Assembly: GCA_916613615.1 (NCBI GenBank)
Contig: OU744725.1
Coordinates: 10,460,708 to 10,524,707 of the forward strand
Length of the DNA stretch: 64,000 nt
Source: Steromphala cineraria
Taxonomy: Eukaryota > Mollusca > Gastropoda > Trochida > Trochidae
Reading direction: 5' to 3'
The notes under the pieces were generated by a model, which saw nothing but the letters and a program-made list of their open reading frames with translations, was not told the DNA's origin and ran no database searches. A program made the translations under genes and the position numbers. Positions 11,434 to 22,065 of the stretch are shown here, in pieces. Position 1 is the stretch's first letter, and every line of letters starts with the position of its first letter.

Positions 11434-13085
11434 TCAATGATTAGAGCACAACAATAGAGCTGTCAGTAGGGTAATAGAAGTCACAAAGCTATATCCCTGT
11501 ATGGACGCACCACCAGTCGACTGACACGGACACACGCAAGGAGAACATGTTTTCTCTGTAGATGATGTCCGTGTTGTTTCACATCCTGATTGTCGTGCTG
11601 TGTATAGAACGGAACACATTCATTACCAGTTTTAACTTTCTGTTACTCATAAAGTTCATAAACCATCTTATCCATTTAAGTTTGAGAATGACAAAGTGAA
11701 AGACTAATTAGGCCTACTACATTTTTTGTATGATCTTAAATAGAATAAAGGCGGAGTATGAATTCTCCTCTTTCAACTACTCCTGATTGTTTGTGAATCG
11801 AACAAACCCACATTTTCATCTTCCTATTTGTTTACTTACTTTACTTTACTTTTAAAATTTAATTTAAGTTTTAATTTAAGTTTAATGGAAAAACGAAACA
11901 GAAACGTGATGTCATCAACCTTTAGAAAATGAAAAGCCACAAGTAGATGTAGCAAGTAACCCGTGTTGGTATCGTAAAGCCTTTTATGTCAATGTCGATA
12001 ACGAAGTCATAACATTGAAGATGTAATGTATGTGTGACAATGTCAAAGTGATGAGAAGATATCTTACTACGGTGATAACACTTGCAGTCAGTACTCAACC
12101 TTTAACCACAGGAACCTGATATTGTAAATAAAATGTAGGTAAAACGTAGGTAAGAAAGACCCGTCCCGAACCCGATATTGTAAATAAAATGTAGGTAAAA
12201 CGTAGGTAAGAAAGACCCGTCCCCTCTTTTTATTTACTCTAGGGACGGGTCTTTCTTACCTACGTTTTACCTACATTTTATTTACAATATCGGGTTCCTG
12301 TGCCTTTAACCTACATAATAAAATCATTACATACTGAAGTTCCTCAATCTTCTACTTGTAAATAAAATCAGAGTGTACTGAAGTCGAGCGCCACAAATGC
12401 AGCATGTGAGCCGTCCCGAACAAGGGAAAGGAGAGTTTCATGTCAGGAGTTGATTCGCAAATAAACCTAGCATTTGGCAATCTCATAATCTTACACCCAG
12501 ATTGTAGTTATATTATTTTTAACTAACAAAACACCTATAATATCAAGTCTAAATCTGCAGTGAACTACATGTACTCTATTTCCACTATCTCCGAGGCTCC
12601 TTTCTTATATTTAATAAAATAGTTGTTTTTTTAGAATTATTATTATATTATTAGAACAAGAGAAAACTTTGTCAAGAGTTGCTCCGCAAATAAACCTAGC
12701 ATTTGGCAATCTCACTGTCCAAATTGTGATGACAGCACCACTCCCATATAACCTTTATAGCGAAAAGAGAACATACTCAACAAGTTAAGTTGCACAGATG
12801 CAGTATGAGAGCCGTCCCCACAGGTCCACACTCCGCTGTCTCTCTGCGCGGGTCTGAAGATGGAGAAGACGAGACGGGTGTTATTACTGGCGACCTTGTC
12901 GAAGAAGTACCCTGCGTAGATAGACTTGCAATCAGAAGCATTGGGACAGTATATAGCTGTGTTTATCCCCGGGGGTCCGACAAGGGAGATATACTGTACA
13001 GGCTGCTCTATCTGACAGTATAGACTCACCCCCTCGCCGAAGTAGACTGGGTCAGGGTCGGCGGTCAGGTGCAGTTGTTGGGAAT
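11434..13085 (-). CDS. Single Ig-domain protein with probable GPI-anchor tail (3' two exons)
   Basis: Exons on the minus strand: 13085-12777 (Ig domain, phase 1 to phase 1) and 11597-11434 (tail, stop at 11434-11436). Acceptor TCTCTGTAG and donor GTATGT frame the Ig exon; the tail exon follows TATACACAG. The Ig exon has the B-strand pattern GEGVSLYC and the F-strand pattern DSGVWTCGDG, plus an extra Cys pair (YCPNASDC); the usual core Trp of the C strand is not evident. The tail exon is Cys/Thr/Ser rich (CSPCVCPC), then SFVTSITLLTALLLCSNH as an extreme hydrophobic end with no cytoplasmic tail, which suggests GPI attachment. The signal-peptide exon is not identified; phase-1 signal exons at 19.4-19.6 kb would fit in phase but are far away. 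The exact function is unknown; a cell-surface recognition role is inference. Confidence 0.72.
12108..12302. mobile_element. 195-bp palindromic MITE with 9-bp target duplication, in the Ig-gene intron
   Basis: CCTTTAACC flanks both sides (12099-12107 and 12303-12311). The element begins ACAGGAACC and ends GGTTCCTGT. One arm is duplicated head to tail (12108-12167 and about 12170-12222); the other arm (12241-12302) is their near-perfect reverse complement over more than 50 bp, separated by an 18-nt loop. A 9-bp duplication suggests a Mutator-like (9-11 bp) mover; assignment is inference. Confidence 0.8.
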
Positions 13086-13240
13086 CTACAGAGATAAGGT
13101 TAATCAACCAACTGAGTTAGTACACAATCTCATTACAAAAGATCAAGTTAGTACACAATCTCATTAAAAAGATCATAACTCCGATTCTGAACGTAACGTA
13201 CCGAAGTGAAACAATATATATCCGATGTTTAATTGGTACT
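13085..13240. other. Short flank upstream of the Ig exon
   Basis: Contains a small duplication (AGTTAGTACACAATCTCATTA twice, about 13112 and 13145). No signal-peptide exon visible. Confidence 0.4.
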
Positions 13241-13604
13241 TAAAGGGGCAGTAGCACGTTTTTTGACAATTTTATATTTTCAATTTTTCACTGATAATTG
13301 TAAGTTAATGCTTGATGTAATACTTTGAAAGTGTCAAAAATCTCATTACACAAACCAGTCATCCTTAAACAGAGAACAACTAATACAGATTCACATAAAA
13401 TCCATTGGCAGCCATTTTTGTGTGAACACCTTTAATTCATTTTTTGTAAGAAAAGGAATCGCATGGCTTAACTTTACATTACATATTTGATTTATTACTG
13501 CTTCATTTACTTTTAATACATTGTCTTTCAATTGGAACCATTTATTTTCATTTCCCTGACATCACCTTATATTCCCCCTAAAAACGTGCTACTGCCCCTT
13601 TAAA
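13240..13604. mobile_element. ~360-bp MITE with AAGGGGCAGTAGCACG ends, copy 1
   Basis: The ends are TTAAAGGGGCAGTAGCACGT and its reverse complement at 13584-13603. The target duplication could be TTAA or TA; both read the same here. The right part is homologous, inverted, to 15154-15506, and an end fragment recurs at 26718-26751. No coding content. Confidence 0.82.
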
Positions 13605-14169
13605 GCGAATTTCCTTGTAGTCGCCACAGTCTTATATCGTGTTCCGAGAAATAAAAGTTTCATCGCCTTTTTCTTCTCCACTCCTTGATGGAAGAAGTTC
13701 GTACCCCGATAGCATCAGTAGTTTGAAAATTTTATTTCTAACAAAACTATAGATGAACAAGACCTACAACTTGATTGAGTGAGTTATCATACGTGGGAAA
13801 TTAAATCATCTTTCTTTCTTCCCTCAGGCCTTTAGACCTTATAGGCGCAACCTCGCTTACGTTTTATACTTAACATAAAAACCCTTATCGTAGATGCATT
13901 CATTATCGTGGTGTTTCTTTAAATGCACTTGCGCCATAAAGCGGAAACTACTATAGAGGCATCCATCGGGGGAAGGGAGGGACTTTATTGTAGTTTTCCT
14001 GGGGAGAATTCCGCCATACAGTTGGGGGCTTTTCGAGGAAGAAATTTGGCAAGCGGAAAAGTTACTATCTTACACCGACAGTTATATGAACTGTATAATG
14101 TATCGTTCTCAGCGAATATGATATACGGATATAGGTAATATCCGCTGGGTTTGCCCTGACGAGGTCACT

Positions 14170-17131
14170 GTCACTGTGCGTAAACCGATGACCGTAACTT
14201 TAGTTACGATCATCCCAACATGGCGGCAGGTCATACGCTTCGGAACTATTCACGCGATATACTAGATGTTCAGATACATTCAGATAAATTCAATAATGCG
14301 CTTAGATGCAGGTTGACGTGGAGACGAGATTCTAAAAATATTACCTTTTATAAATACATATTAATGCAGATATTCAAGTTTTAAAAATCGGGCATGATGA
14401 CGGTAACTGGAAAATCATAAATGAGCATGATGACGGTAACTGAAAAGTAAAGATGACGGTAACTGCATACAGGAAAGTAATAAAATGTGTATTAGCGTGT
14501 AGGAAATAGCAAATATTCACCATTGAAGAGGTCACAGAGGGTGGTTGAAGTCGAATTCACATGCTGATCATCTGATAACCTGTGTAATGATTTGTATTGT
14601 AGGTGTTTTTTTTGTATTTTAGAAGCACTAAACAACGTACTGGACAACGCAATGCAGGTATCTTTTTAAAGTTATATAATACACTGTTATCATTTTGTAT
14701 CCAGCACTGTATAATATCTTTTATTCAAATGAAATTTATTTAAACATTATGCAGTTTTATTTTCTTATGATGTGTTTCAATTTTATTTTATATTAACAGC
14801 CGTTAGAAAAACATTGTCCCTGTTTGTTGATTGTTGAATTTTAGAAAATTCATTTTTGAATTATTAAGAAAACGTTAACAATTTTTTAAAGAATACTTCC
14901 TGAAAATAATGTTTCAAGAAATTTAGGAAATCCATGGAAGTCGATTTTATCACTAGTAGGTGTTGATATTTTGACAAGTAAAGGAAACCAATAAGAACTC
15001 CATATCAAGAGGTAAGATGACCCCGACCCAACCATTGTTGCACTTATTTAAGCCCACTGTCTAATTACGGACTTTACCTGTTTTGATTGAGAAACACGAA
15101 AAACGAAATATGGCTATAATATAAGGATATTTGTATTTTATGAACATTTAATTTCAAGGGGCAGTAGCACGATTTTAGGGGTAATATAAGGTGAAGGCCG
15201 AAAAACGAAAATAAATGGTTCCATAGGCAATGTATTTAAACTGAATAAGGTCATAATAAATTAAATATATGATGTAAAGTTCAGCATATGGCCTTTGCGA
15301 TTCCCTTTTCTTACACAAAGTGAATTAAATGTGTTCACACAAAAATGGCCCAATGAACCTTATAATTTGTTCCCTGACTATGAATGATTGGTTTGTCTAA
15401 TGGGAATTTTGACACTATCAACATAATACATTAAGCATTAATTTACAATTATCAGTGAAAAAATTGAAATATGAAATTTTCAATAAACGTTCTACTGTCC
15501 CTTTAAGTTTCAAAGTTGTTATAGAAATTTCATTAATTATCAACCGCTGGGAATAGCCATTTCACAGAACACAATAATATTGTTTTTAGAGGTTCAAATA
15601 CATAGCAAACGATTGAATAACTTGAGTGATTTAATCTTACACATTGTAATGTAGAATGATTTATGATGACCGTTTTAGTGATACTGGAAGGCAAACTCTC
15701 GCAATACACAGATTTCATAGTAATAAACATTTTAATGTTTTATTTCAGCCAGTTATCCAAGGGATTTATATGGCACGTATTCTGAGTTTTGTTTGCTATT
15801 GCCCTTGTGAAATGATATAAATACATTGAAAACAATCATACGAGTAGTCATTGACAACAATCAGATGACATGATACTTACACACTGTGCTATTTAAAAGG
15901 AAATATATTTTGTATCTATACAAAAGGAAAACGCGTATATACGAATACTTATAACATATGCCATTGTCTCAGTATTGAAATCTTTAAAATATATATGTGT
16001 AGTTCCTGTGTGCAGTAAAATACAATGAGCCGGTTACTATCAGAAAGCTATGCAGTTTTAAACTTTACTTTAAACGTTACTTTATTGGTTACTATCAGAC
16101 TAGTATATGAATCATCTAGCTTTATATTTGTTCCGGTATCCTGGGGTGCAAATGTAATTTGACCCTTCTTTTCTGTGATTTAAGAGTCGCATTTGATTCC
16201 TCTTTAACATAGACTTTGTAAACTCTAAAGTATTGCGTCAAATCTTGTGAATGAGACCGGTTAAGAGTTTTATGCTTTTCAGTGTCTTATTGTGAACCAG
16301 ACTACATATCACAAAGCGATTAATATTCTTTGGCTACAAAACCCAGGACAGTGGATGCTTGCCGTAAAATATAGGTTTTTTGTAAAACTATGGTTCAGCG
16401 AAATCGTTTCTAAAAGGGTGAATATTTTAAGATAGAATAATTATTAAAAGATTTTGACAACTATATTCTTTATTTTAAATGTTTGTTGAATTCAATTATA
16501 CATTTTAATGTTCGTAGTGAAATATGTTATTGTTATTCGGTAACTTTACAGTTTAATTCGGAAATGAGGCGTTATAACAAATATGCCAGCAATTTCGTCC
16601 AGAATTTTTTTTCTTAAATTGGACGTTTTTAGATTGTTCATGTGCTGTTGTTGAGTGAAGTATATAGGAATGAAATAAGTTGTGTGGCTTCAAATGGGCA
16701 CCAGTATAAGAAAACTCGTTCTCCTGTAAATATTATACAAAAATATACCATCAACCTTCGTTTTGAATTACAAAATTGTATGTCCGTAAACAAGTTTTTT
16801 CATTAAAAGTTACACGTACTGATCTAGGAAATGCTCAGTTACCGTCATCCTAGCTATGACGAACATTTCAGTTACCGTCATCATCATGTTTCAGTTACCG
16901 TCATCATGCCCGATTTTTAAAACTTGAATATCTTCAATAATATGCATTTACAAAGGGAAATATTTTCAGAATCTCGTCTCCACGTCAACCTGCATCTAAG
17001 CGCATTATTGAATTTATCTGAATGTATCTGAACATCTAGAATATCGCGTGAAAAGTTCCGAAGCGTATGACCTGCCGCCATGTTGGGATGATCGTAACTA
17101 AAGTTACGGTCATCGGTTTACGCACAGTGAC
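14170..17131. mobile_element. 2.96-kb transposon with ~240-bp terminal inverted repeats and subterminal motif clusters
   Basis: Bases 14170-14410 (starting GTCACTGTGCGTAAACCGAT) are the near-exact reverse complement of about 16890-17131. Each inner border has three copies of GATGACGGTAACTG or its complement: about 14396, 14429 and 14453 on the left, and about 16838, 16875 and 16893 on the right. The tip has a palindrome around CGTAACTTTAGTTACG. A perfect CTG sits outside each end (14168-14170 and 17131-17133), a possible 3-bp target duplication. No transposase frame is present, so this copy is non-autonomous. The ends start CACTG as in CACTA-type elements, but the superfamily is not settled. 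Confidence 0.85.
15154..15506. mobile_element. AAGGGGCAGTAGCACG MITE, copy 2, nested in the 2.96-kb transposon
   Basis: Starts TCAAGGGGCAGTAGCACGAT and ends TCTACTGTCCCTTTAA, inverted relative to 13240-13604. It shares the internal blocks AATAAATGGTTCC and GTGTTCACACAAAAATGG. The ends are diverged, so it is older or mutated. Confidence 0.75.
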
Positions 17132-17139
17132 TGTTCAAC

Positions 17140-19345
17140 AGAAGATAAATGTCGTAATCTTGGCGGTGGTATGATGTGGGCTACAAAAATAGACACAGGC
17201 GAAAGATAACATACTGATCGGTCTTTTCTTTGCTGAGAATTAATTCCCTTTATGTGTACAAAGTAAATATCAGATACCTTTGTGAAATCGATAGCTATTT
17301 GAAAATGGCTATGACAATAAATATATTTAAATGGTAGATTTTCCGATATTCCAATTCGTGGTAATTCGTGGATTTCTTTGAGTTTTACTAGGCTTGCAAA
17401 CGTTTCAAAAAATTATGGTGATGTTCTTCAAACGAATATCACATTGACATCCTTGTGCAAAATACAAAACAAATGTGAGTTTGAAAGACAACCGAGAAGC
17501 ACACATTTTCACACTGCTAAACCGATCAGCATGGACAAGATACATGTCAGCAACACTGGACACTTCTCGAGAAAAGGAAGCAACCCATAGGCTGACGTAA
17601 CAAGTAACGAGTAACAAGTCACAGCTACTGTTAACGATAAAGGGGCGCAATCCATAGGTAAACACTAACAAGAATATGATCTCATATAACATTTTATGCT
17701 CAATTTTAACTTTTAAACGTTTTTAACTCTCAATAATCACTCCTAGTGCCGGGCGCATGTAGGTCATCCTTGGCCCAAACTTCGCCCTTAATTTCACCTA
17801 CCTACCTACCTAACAAGAAACAAGTCACGAAGTTACAGATAAGTGTTGATAACATTGACTTGTTTAGTATATTCATGTGTGATAAATGGACATTAAACAT
17901 ACTTACTAACATGTTTACTTTGTCTAAGTAAGACGAAGCCCAATGCCAAAAAAACATGTTGTTCGGCTCTCATGACAGCAAACATATGAAACACCTTCAC
18001 GGTCGGATTCCTTTCCCAACCTTAGTCGGTATAGATCTCATGGCGGAACGATAGGCTACTTTACCCAGGATTTTGTATTCGTACTCCGTTATTACTGTCA
18101 GCTGTATTGCATCTAAACAGTTACTCTCTGTCCGATCAGTTCAAAGTGGTCTTATTGACTAATACTATATGATATAAGCTAATATAAGTTCTATGTAAGG
18201 GTTTTCCCGATTTATATAGAGCCACGTCATGCGCATGTGCCACTTTAGTGTATCTCTATGTACATGACGCAAAGTTGATAAGTAACAGGATCTAGCAACC
18301 GTAATTCAAGAAGTTGGAAGTTGAACTGAATTACTTGTTTATCAAGCCTGAACAGGAAATGTGTCGCATGAGTGAAGTAGATGATCATATATATAAATTA
18401 CTCTTAAACTTGAATTAAAATGCTTATTATGTAAAGTACACGACAGTGTTTCGTTCCTCAAACTCATTTACCTCAATGCCCCTGTATCAATCCTCACACT
18501 CGCACAGATCTCAAAACCAAATGCTTGTGACAGTGCCAATATCAAGACTAACTTTGTCAAAAGATCGTCCGCTTTCAATGCAGCAATGACGTGGAACACT
18601 GACACTTGAAATAAGCCCAGCGTGTCGATTGCAACAGCCGTCAAAAACACATAATTTCATGGGTCACTATATACAATAAACACACACAGCATTGTTAAGA
18701 GAGTGTTGCGCTATATAATTGGTATTATTATCAACGAAAATATGCTCGTCAAGATCTTGAATGATATAGATTATATGTCTACAAATTCTAATGTCTGTGA
18801 AATACGCTTGAATAATAATCGTTTTATAAATATGTTATGTTAACATCAAGACAATCTGTACATTAAGTCATTTGTGAACATTATCAAAAGCTTCAAAACT
18901 TTATTAAGTGAATCATCTTTATTGTGCAAATTCAAACCTTTCGGTGTATTCGTGAATTGTATCAGTAGATTTGTAATAGTTAGACCATAAGGGCCTGTGG
19001 TCTTACAATCTAGTTAAAGTAGGTTTGTTGTCTTATAGTTATTGTTCTCCAAAGTGGATATTTAATTTGAAATTACAGATTTCGAGTGGTCTGACTCATT
19101 GTTATAACACTGAAACGTCAAGGTCATGACGGGTTAACTATTACAATAAATAACAAGTTCATAGACTGAAAAGCTTTTTTGGTGTCACATCTTTCTGGTA
19201 GAGAGTTTGACGTTACACAGTAGATAACTCAATCATATTGAAATACATGTATGGTGTTCATTGCTACAATACGATACACATGTCCCTACGTTACTTAGCC
19301 AAGCAAAACTAAGATCTTATTTTAATGAGATTGTTAACTACTTTA
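17140..19345. other. Stretch without a supported gene
   Basis: No recognised family. Minus-strand open frames at 17405-17692 and 18468-18650 have hydrophobic stretches, and the latter is followed by a donor-like GTAAAT near 18476, but no partner exon was found. Treated as unproven. Confidence 0.4.
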
Positions 19346-19348
19346 CCA

Positions 19349-19384
19349 CCCCCCCCCCCCTCCCCCCCCCCCCCCCCCCCCCCC
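19349..19384. repeat. Poly-C tract
   Basis: A run of C broken by one T at 19361. It is just downstream (on the minus strand) of two orphan signal-peptide exons; the length may be unreliable. Confidence 0.9.
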
Positions 19385-19415
19385 AGTTGTGTTAAGAAGT
19401 GTTATTAATACTCAC

Positions 19416-19470
19416 TCGATGGTGTAGGGCCAAGCTCAACTATCATGATATCTAAAAGAAACACGTTCAT
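19416..19470 (-). pseudogene. Orphan signal-peptide exon E (WAP-antistasin family)
   Basis: A 55-nt exon-like unit identical in layout to the first exons of genes A-C: start ATG at 19470, donor GTGAGT after a single phase-1 base at 19416, and the family leader block TTCTCCAAC just before the ATG (here CTCTCCAAC). The encoded leader MNVFLLDIMIVELGPTPS has acidic residues in the hydrophobic core, so it would be a poor signal peptide. No WAP exon lies within 6 kb downstream. It may be a relic, or an alternative first exon of another gene. Confidence 0.6.
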
Positions 19471-19537
19471 GTTGGAGAGGTTTCTGATTCATTACATAAT
19501 AATTTAAATTCGACTTGGAGTTATTATTTATGCTCAC

Positions 19538-19592
19538 CGGTTGCTGTTGAAACAAGTCCAGCTACCGTGATACCTAAAATAAGCCCGTTCGT
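19538..19592 (-). pseudogene. Orphan signal-peptide exon D with lost start codon
   Basis: A 55-nt unit with donor GTGAGC after 19538. It encodes a leader nearly the same as gene A's (LGITVAGLV core), but the first codon reads ACG instead of ATG (19592-19590). A promoter box TGCTTATCTT at 19654-19663 is kept at the same spacing as in genes A-C. It lies 68 bp from exon E, as a local duplication. Probably a dead copy. Confidence 0.65.
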
Positions 19593-19653
19593 GTTGGAGA
19601 AATTTAGTAGAGTGGACTAGTGCTTTAGCAATGCTATGCTTGTTTATCAGCGC

Positions 19654-19663
19654 TGCTTATCTT
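19654..19663 (-). promoter_or_regulatory. GATA-type promoter box of exon D
   Basis: Minus-strand AAGATAAGCA, 62 bp upstream of the start-codon position; the same box precedes genes A, B and C. Confidence 0.5.
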
Positions 19664-19664
19664 T

Positions 19665-20670
19665 AATGTGGTGATGTTATAAGGCAAAGTCAAGGCAAAC
19701 GGATACTTAAAAGTTAAACTATAATCAAATGTACACACCTGGAAGTTGGGTGGAACGGATCCCATCCCATAAATGTTCTGGCGAAGTGACTAAACTAAAG
19801 ATAGGTACCGACATACTCTTCAGTTAGTGCCCAGTTTATCATTGTAAAAACCAGTCACCATTTAACAGTTTAAGATCATTATTAAAAAACTTAATATTAT
19901 AAATGTAAATATAGTTATAAATATTTGCATGATGTATAATTTGATAAGATTTTATATACATTTATGAATTATAAAATGATACGGTGCTTTTTTATGGATT
20001 TTTATTGACATTGATCTACAAGTATATTTTGTAAGCCGTTTTGGAAATGATAAAATGTTCATGATTGGGTAAGGTCAGCGTGTCGCCAGGCTGTTGTACG
20101 TATTCTTTAAAAGCTTGGCATTTTATGAAAATAAAAGAATTCATCTGAAAGAGCATATGATTTGCAAAACATTATTCGTAGTTATAGGCTCTCTATTTCA
20201 ACATAGGTGAGCAGAGAAGGTTTTAGAGTTTTGAGTATGTTTATGTGTTTACAATAAAAAAAACCCTGAAGAGCTCTCTTTTATTCCGCTTCCCATTTTG
20301 GTAACAGTTGCCTTTAAGGGTTATTTTAACACGAGAAGTTAACCATTTGTATGAGCCATAAACAAGGTTGTAAAACAGAAAATTCACTCCAGAAAACAAT
20401 CACCCTTAGTGTTTTCAGCTGTGGTACAACATTTCGCCGCCAGGGGTACCTGCCGGAAAGCAGTGAACTTGCCTAATCAGAACACAGGTTGGTAAATATT
20501 TTACTCCTTTGCTGCAAAACTTTTACCACAAACCAACTCTCCAAATATATATGCTTTCAAATAACATAGATCTGCTATTTGGAAAGCACGAATTGAGAAA
20601 ACATGTTGCGATTTCTCTTGCATACACAATAAAAACAACATGTTTAATTAAAGCAAGCAATCAACCAAAG
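19665..20670. other. Gene-free flank of the LINE
   Basis: AT-rich; no open frame with recognisable similarity and no strong repeat structure seen. Confidence 0.4.
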
Positions 20671-20841
20671 ATCGCAAGGATAAAGGATCGCTGGGTATTC
20701 TGAGGTGTATTCGAGAGGACGTTGGCTTGGGTCCCGAGGAGAGCGGACGTGTTTTTTGTGAGCTAACAAATGAGTGTTCTTTATGAAACATCACTGACCA
20801 CCTTACTATTGTGATAAAGGTTATCACACGGAATCGTAGAA

Positions 20842-21888
20842 ATGTACGCAATGCAACAGGACTTTAATCAGTGTGACCCGAATCCGCAATTTGGACAGGA
20901 ACAGATTCAAAATGTGCAAAACGGCGGACATACCCTAACTAATGGATCACAAGGTCAGGTCAGTTGTTCAGATCCCCATATAAACACTAGTTGGATTAAA
21001 ACTTTGTTTGACCAAATGAAGCACCTAACGGGGATGGTCCATGTTGTACAAGAACGTATGCAGCACATTGAAGGTTTCGATAAGAAACTAACGAGCATTG
21101 ACAATAAACTCACTTCGCTAGAAGTTACACTGAAGGAGACCACTCTACGTGTCGACAGAATAGATGCTTGTGTTAGAACTACAAGTGCTAAATGTGATGA
21201 GCTCGTAAAGGAAAATCTTAACCATAAACAGCGTCTTCGCGATTTTGAAAACCATAGTGGTGAAGAAAGAGACAGATTATCCAGAGACATTGATGATGCA
21301 TACTATCAGATAGACTCTTTTCAGCTGGAACAGAGAGACATGAGAGAGGCAGTGCTCGATCTGAAAGTACGCTCTATGAGAGACAATCTTCTCTTCCATG
21401 GAATCCCTGAAATGCCAGGAGAAGAACCACGCAGTGTTATCCAAAAGTTTGTTAAGGATAATCTTAAATGTGATGTTAATGTACAACTTGTGCGCGCCCA
21501 TAGAACGGGACCTCGTCAGTCCAACAGACCGAGAACACTTGTCGCAAAATTTGCAAGTTCTGATGAACGTTGGCAAGTCCTGACGAGTACACGAGCACTG
21601 AGAGACACACCTTATGGAGTCAGTGAGCAATTCCCGGCTGAAATTGTCAGTAGACGTAAGGAACTTCTCCCACTATTTAAAGAGGCACGGCGCCGAGGCT
21701 GCAAAGCTAACCTTACAGTTGACAAACTGTATATCGATGGCAGACGATTTTTTCCAGGAGACGATCCGTTCGAATCCCAACCATTCGAGACTCGCCCACC
21801 CAACGGAAACACCTACGCAAATGCTGTGAGACATACACAACCGAACAAGATCCGTAAGGTAAACGAGAATGATGCTCATCGAGACTAG
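20842..21888 (+). CDS. LINE ORF1 protein (coiled coil, RRM-like, C-terminal domain)
   Basis: 348 codons, start 20842, TAG at 21886-21888. Residues ~55-175 are charged with a heptad-like pattern, consistent with a trimerising coiled coil. Residues ~178-260 begin MRDNLLFHGIPE, typical of the RRM-like nucleic-acid-binding part of L1-type ORF1 proteins (Transposase_22-like). The segment KELLPLFKEARRRGCKANL then resembles the C-terminal domain. The expected role is an RNA-binding chaperone that packages its own transcript. It is in the same frame as ORF2, with only the UAG between them. Confidence 0.85.
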   Translation: MYAMQQDFNQCDPNPQFGQEQIQNVQNGGHTLTNGSQGQVSCSDPHINTSWIKTLFDQMKHLTGMVHVVQERMQHIEGFDKKLTSIDNKLTSLEVTLKETTLRVDRIDACVRTTSAKCDELVKENLNHKQRLRDFENHSGEERDRLSRDIDDAYYQIDSFQLEQRDMREAVLDLKVRSMRDNLLFHGIPEMPGEEPRSVIQKFVKDNLKCDVNVQLVRAHRTGPRQSNRPRTLVAKFASSDERWQVLTSTRALRDTPYGVSEQFPAEIVSRRKELLPLFKEARRRGCKANLTVDKLYIDGRRFFPGDDPFESQPFETRPPNGNTYANAVRHTQPNKIRKVNENDAHRD

Positions 21889-22065
21889 GTTTGTGAAGAA
21901 AGCCTACCAACCTGTGACAACAGTGGTAAAAAATCTCACAAAGAAACCCACAAAACAATAACTCAAAAATATACTGACAAATTCAATCTACTATATATAA
22001 ATGTTTGTGGACTAAGAACAAGATTAGCTTCCCCAGACTTTAATGATTTTATTTGTGAGTACAAT

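Noticed and set aside
13923..14138. Plus-strand open frame starting like an Ig domain (GREGLYCSFPGENS)
   Set aside because: No second conserved Cys, no core Trp and no flanking splice sites; it also runs up to the edge of a transposon.
17405..17692. Minus-strand 95-codon frame with signal-like start
   Set aside because: No domain, no clean donor in phase and low-complexity context.
18468..18650. Minus-strand hydrophobic frame with a donor-like GTAAAT
   Set aside because: No acceptor partner or family resemblance; one splice-like site is not enough.
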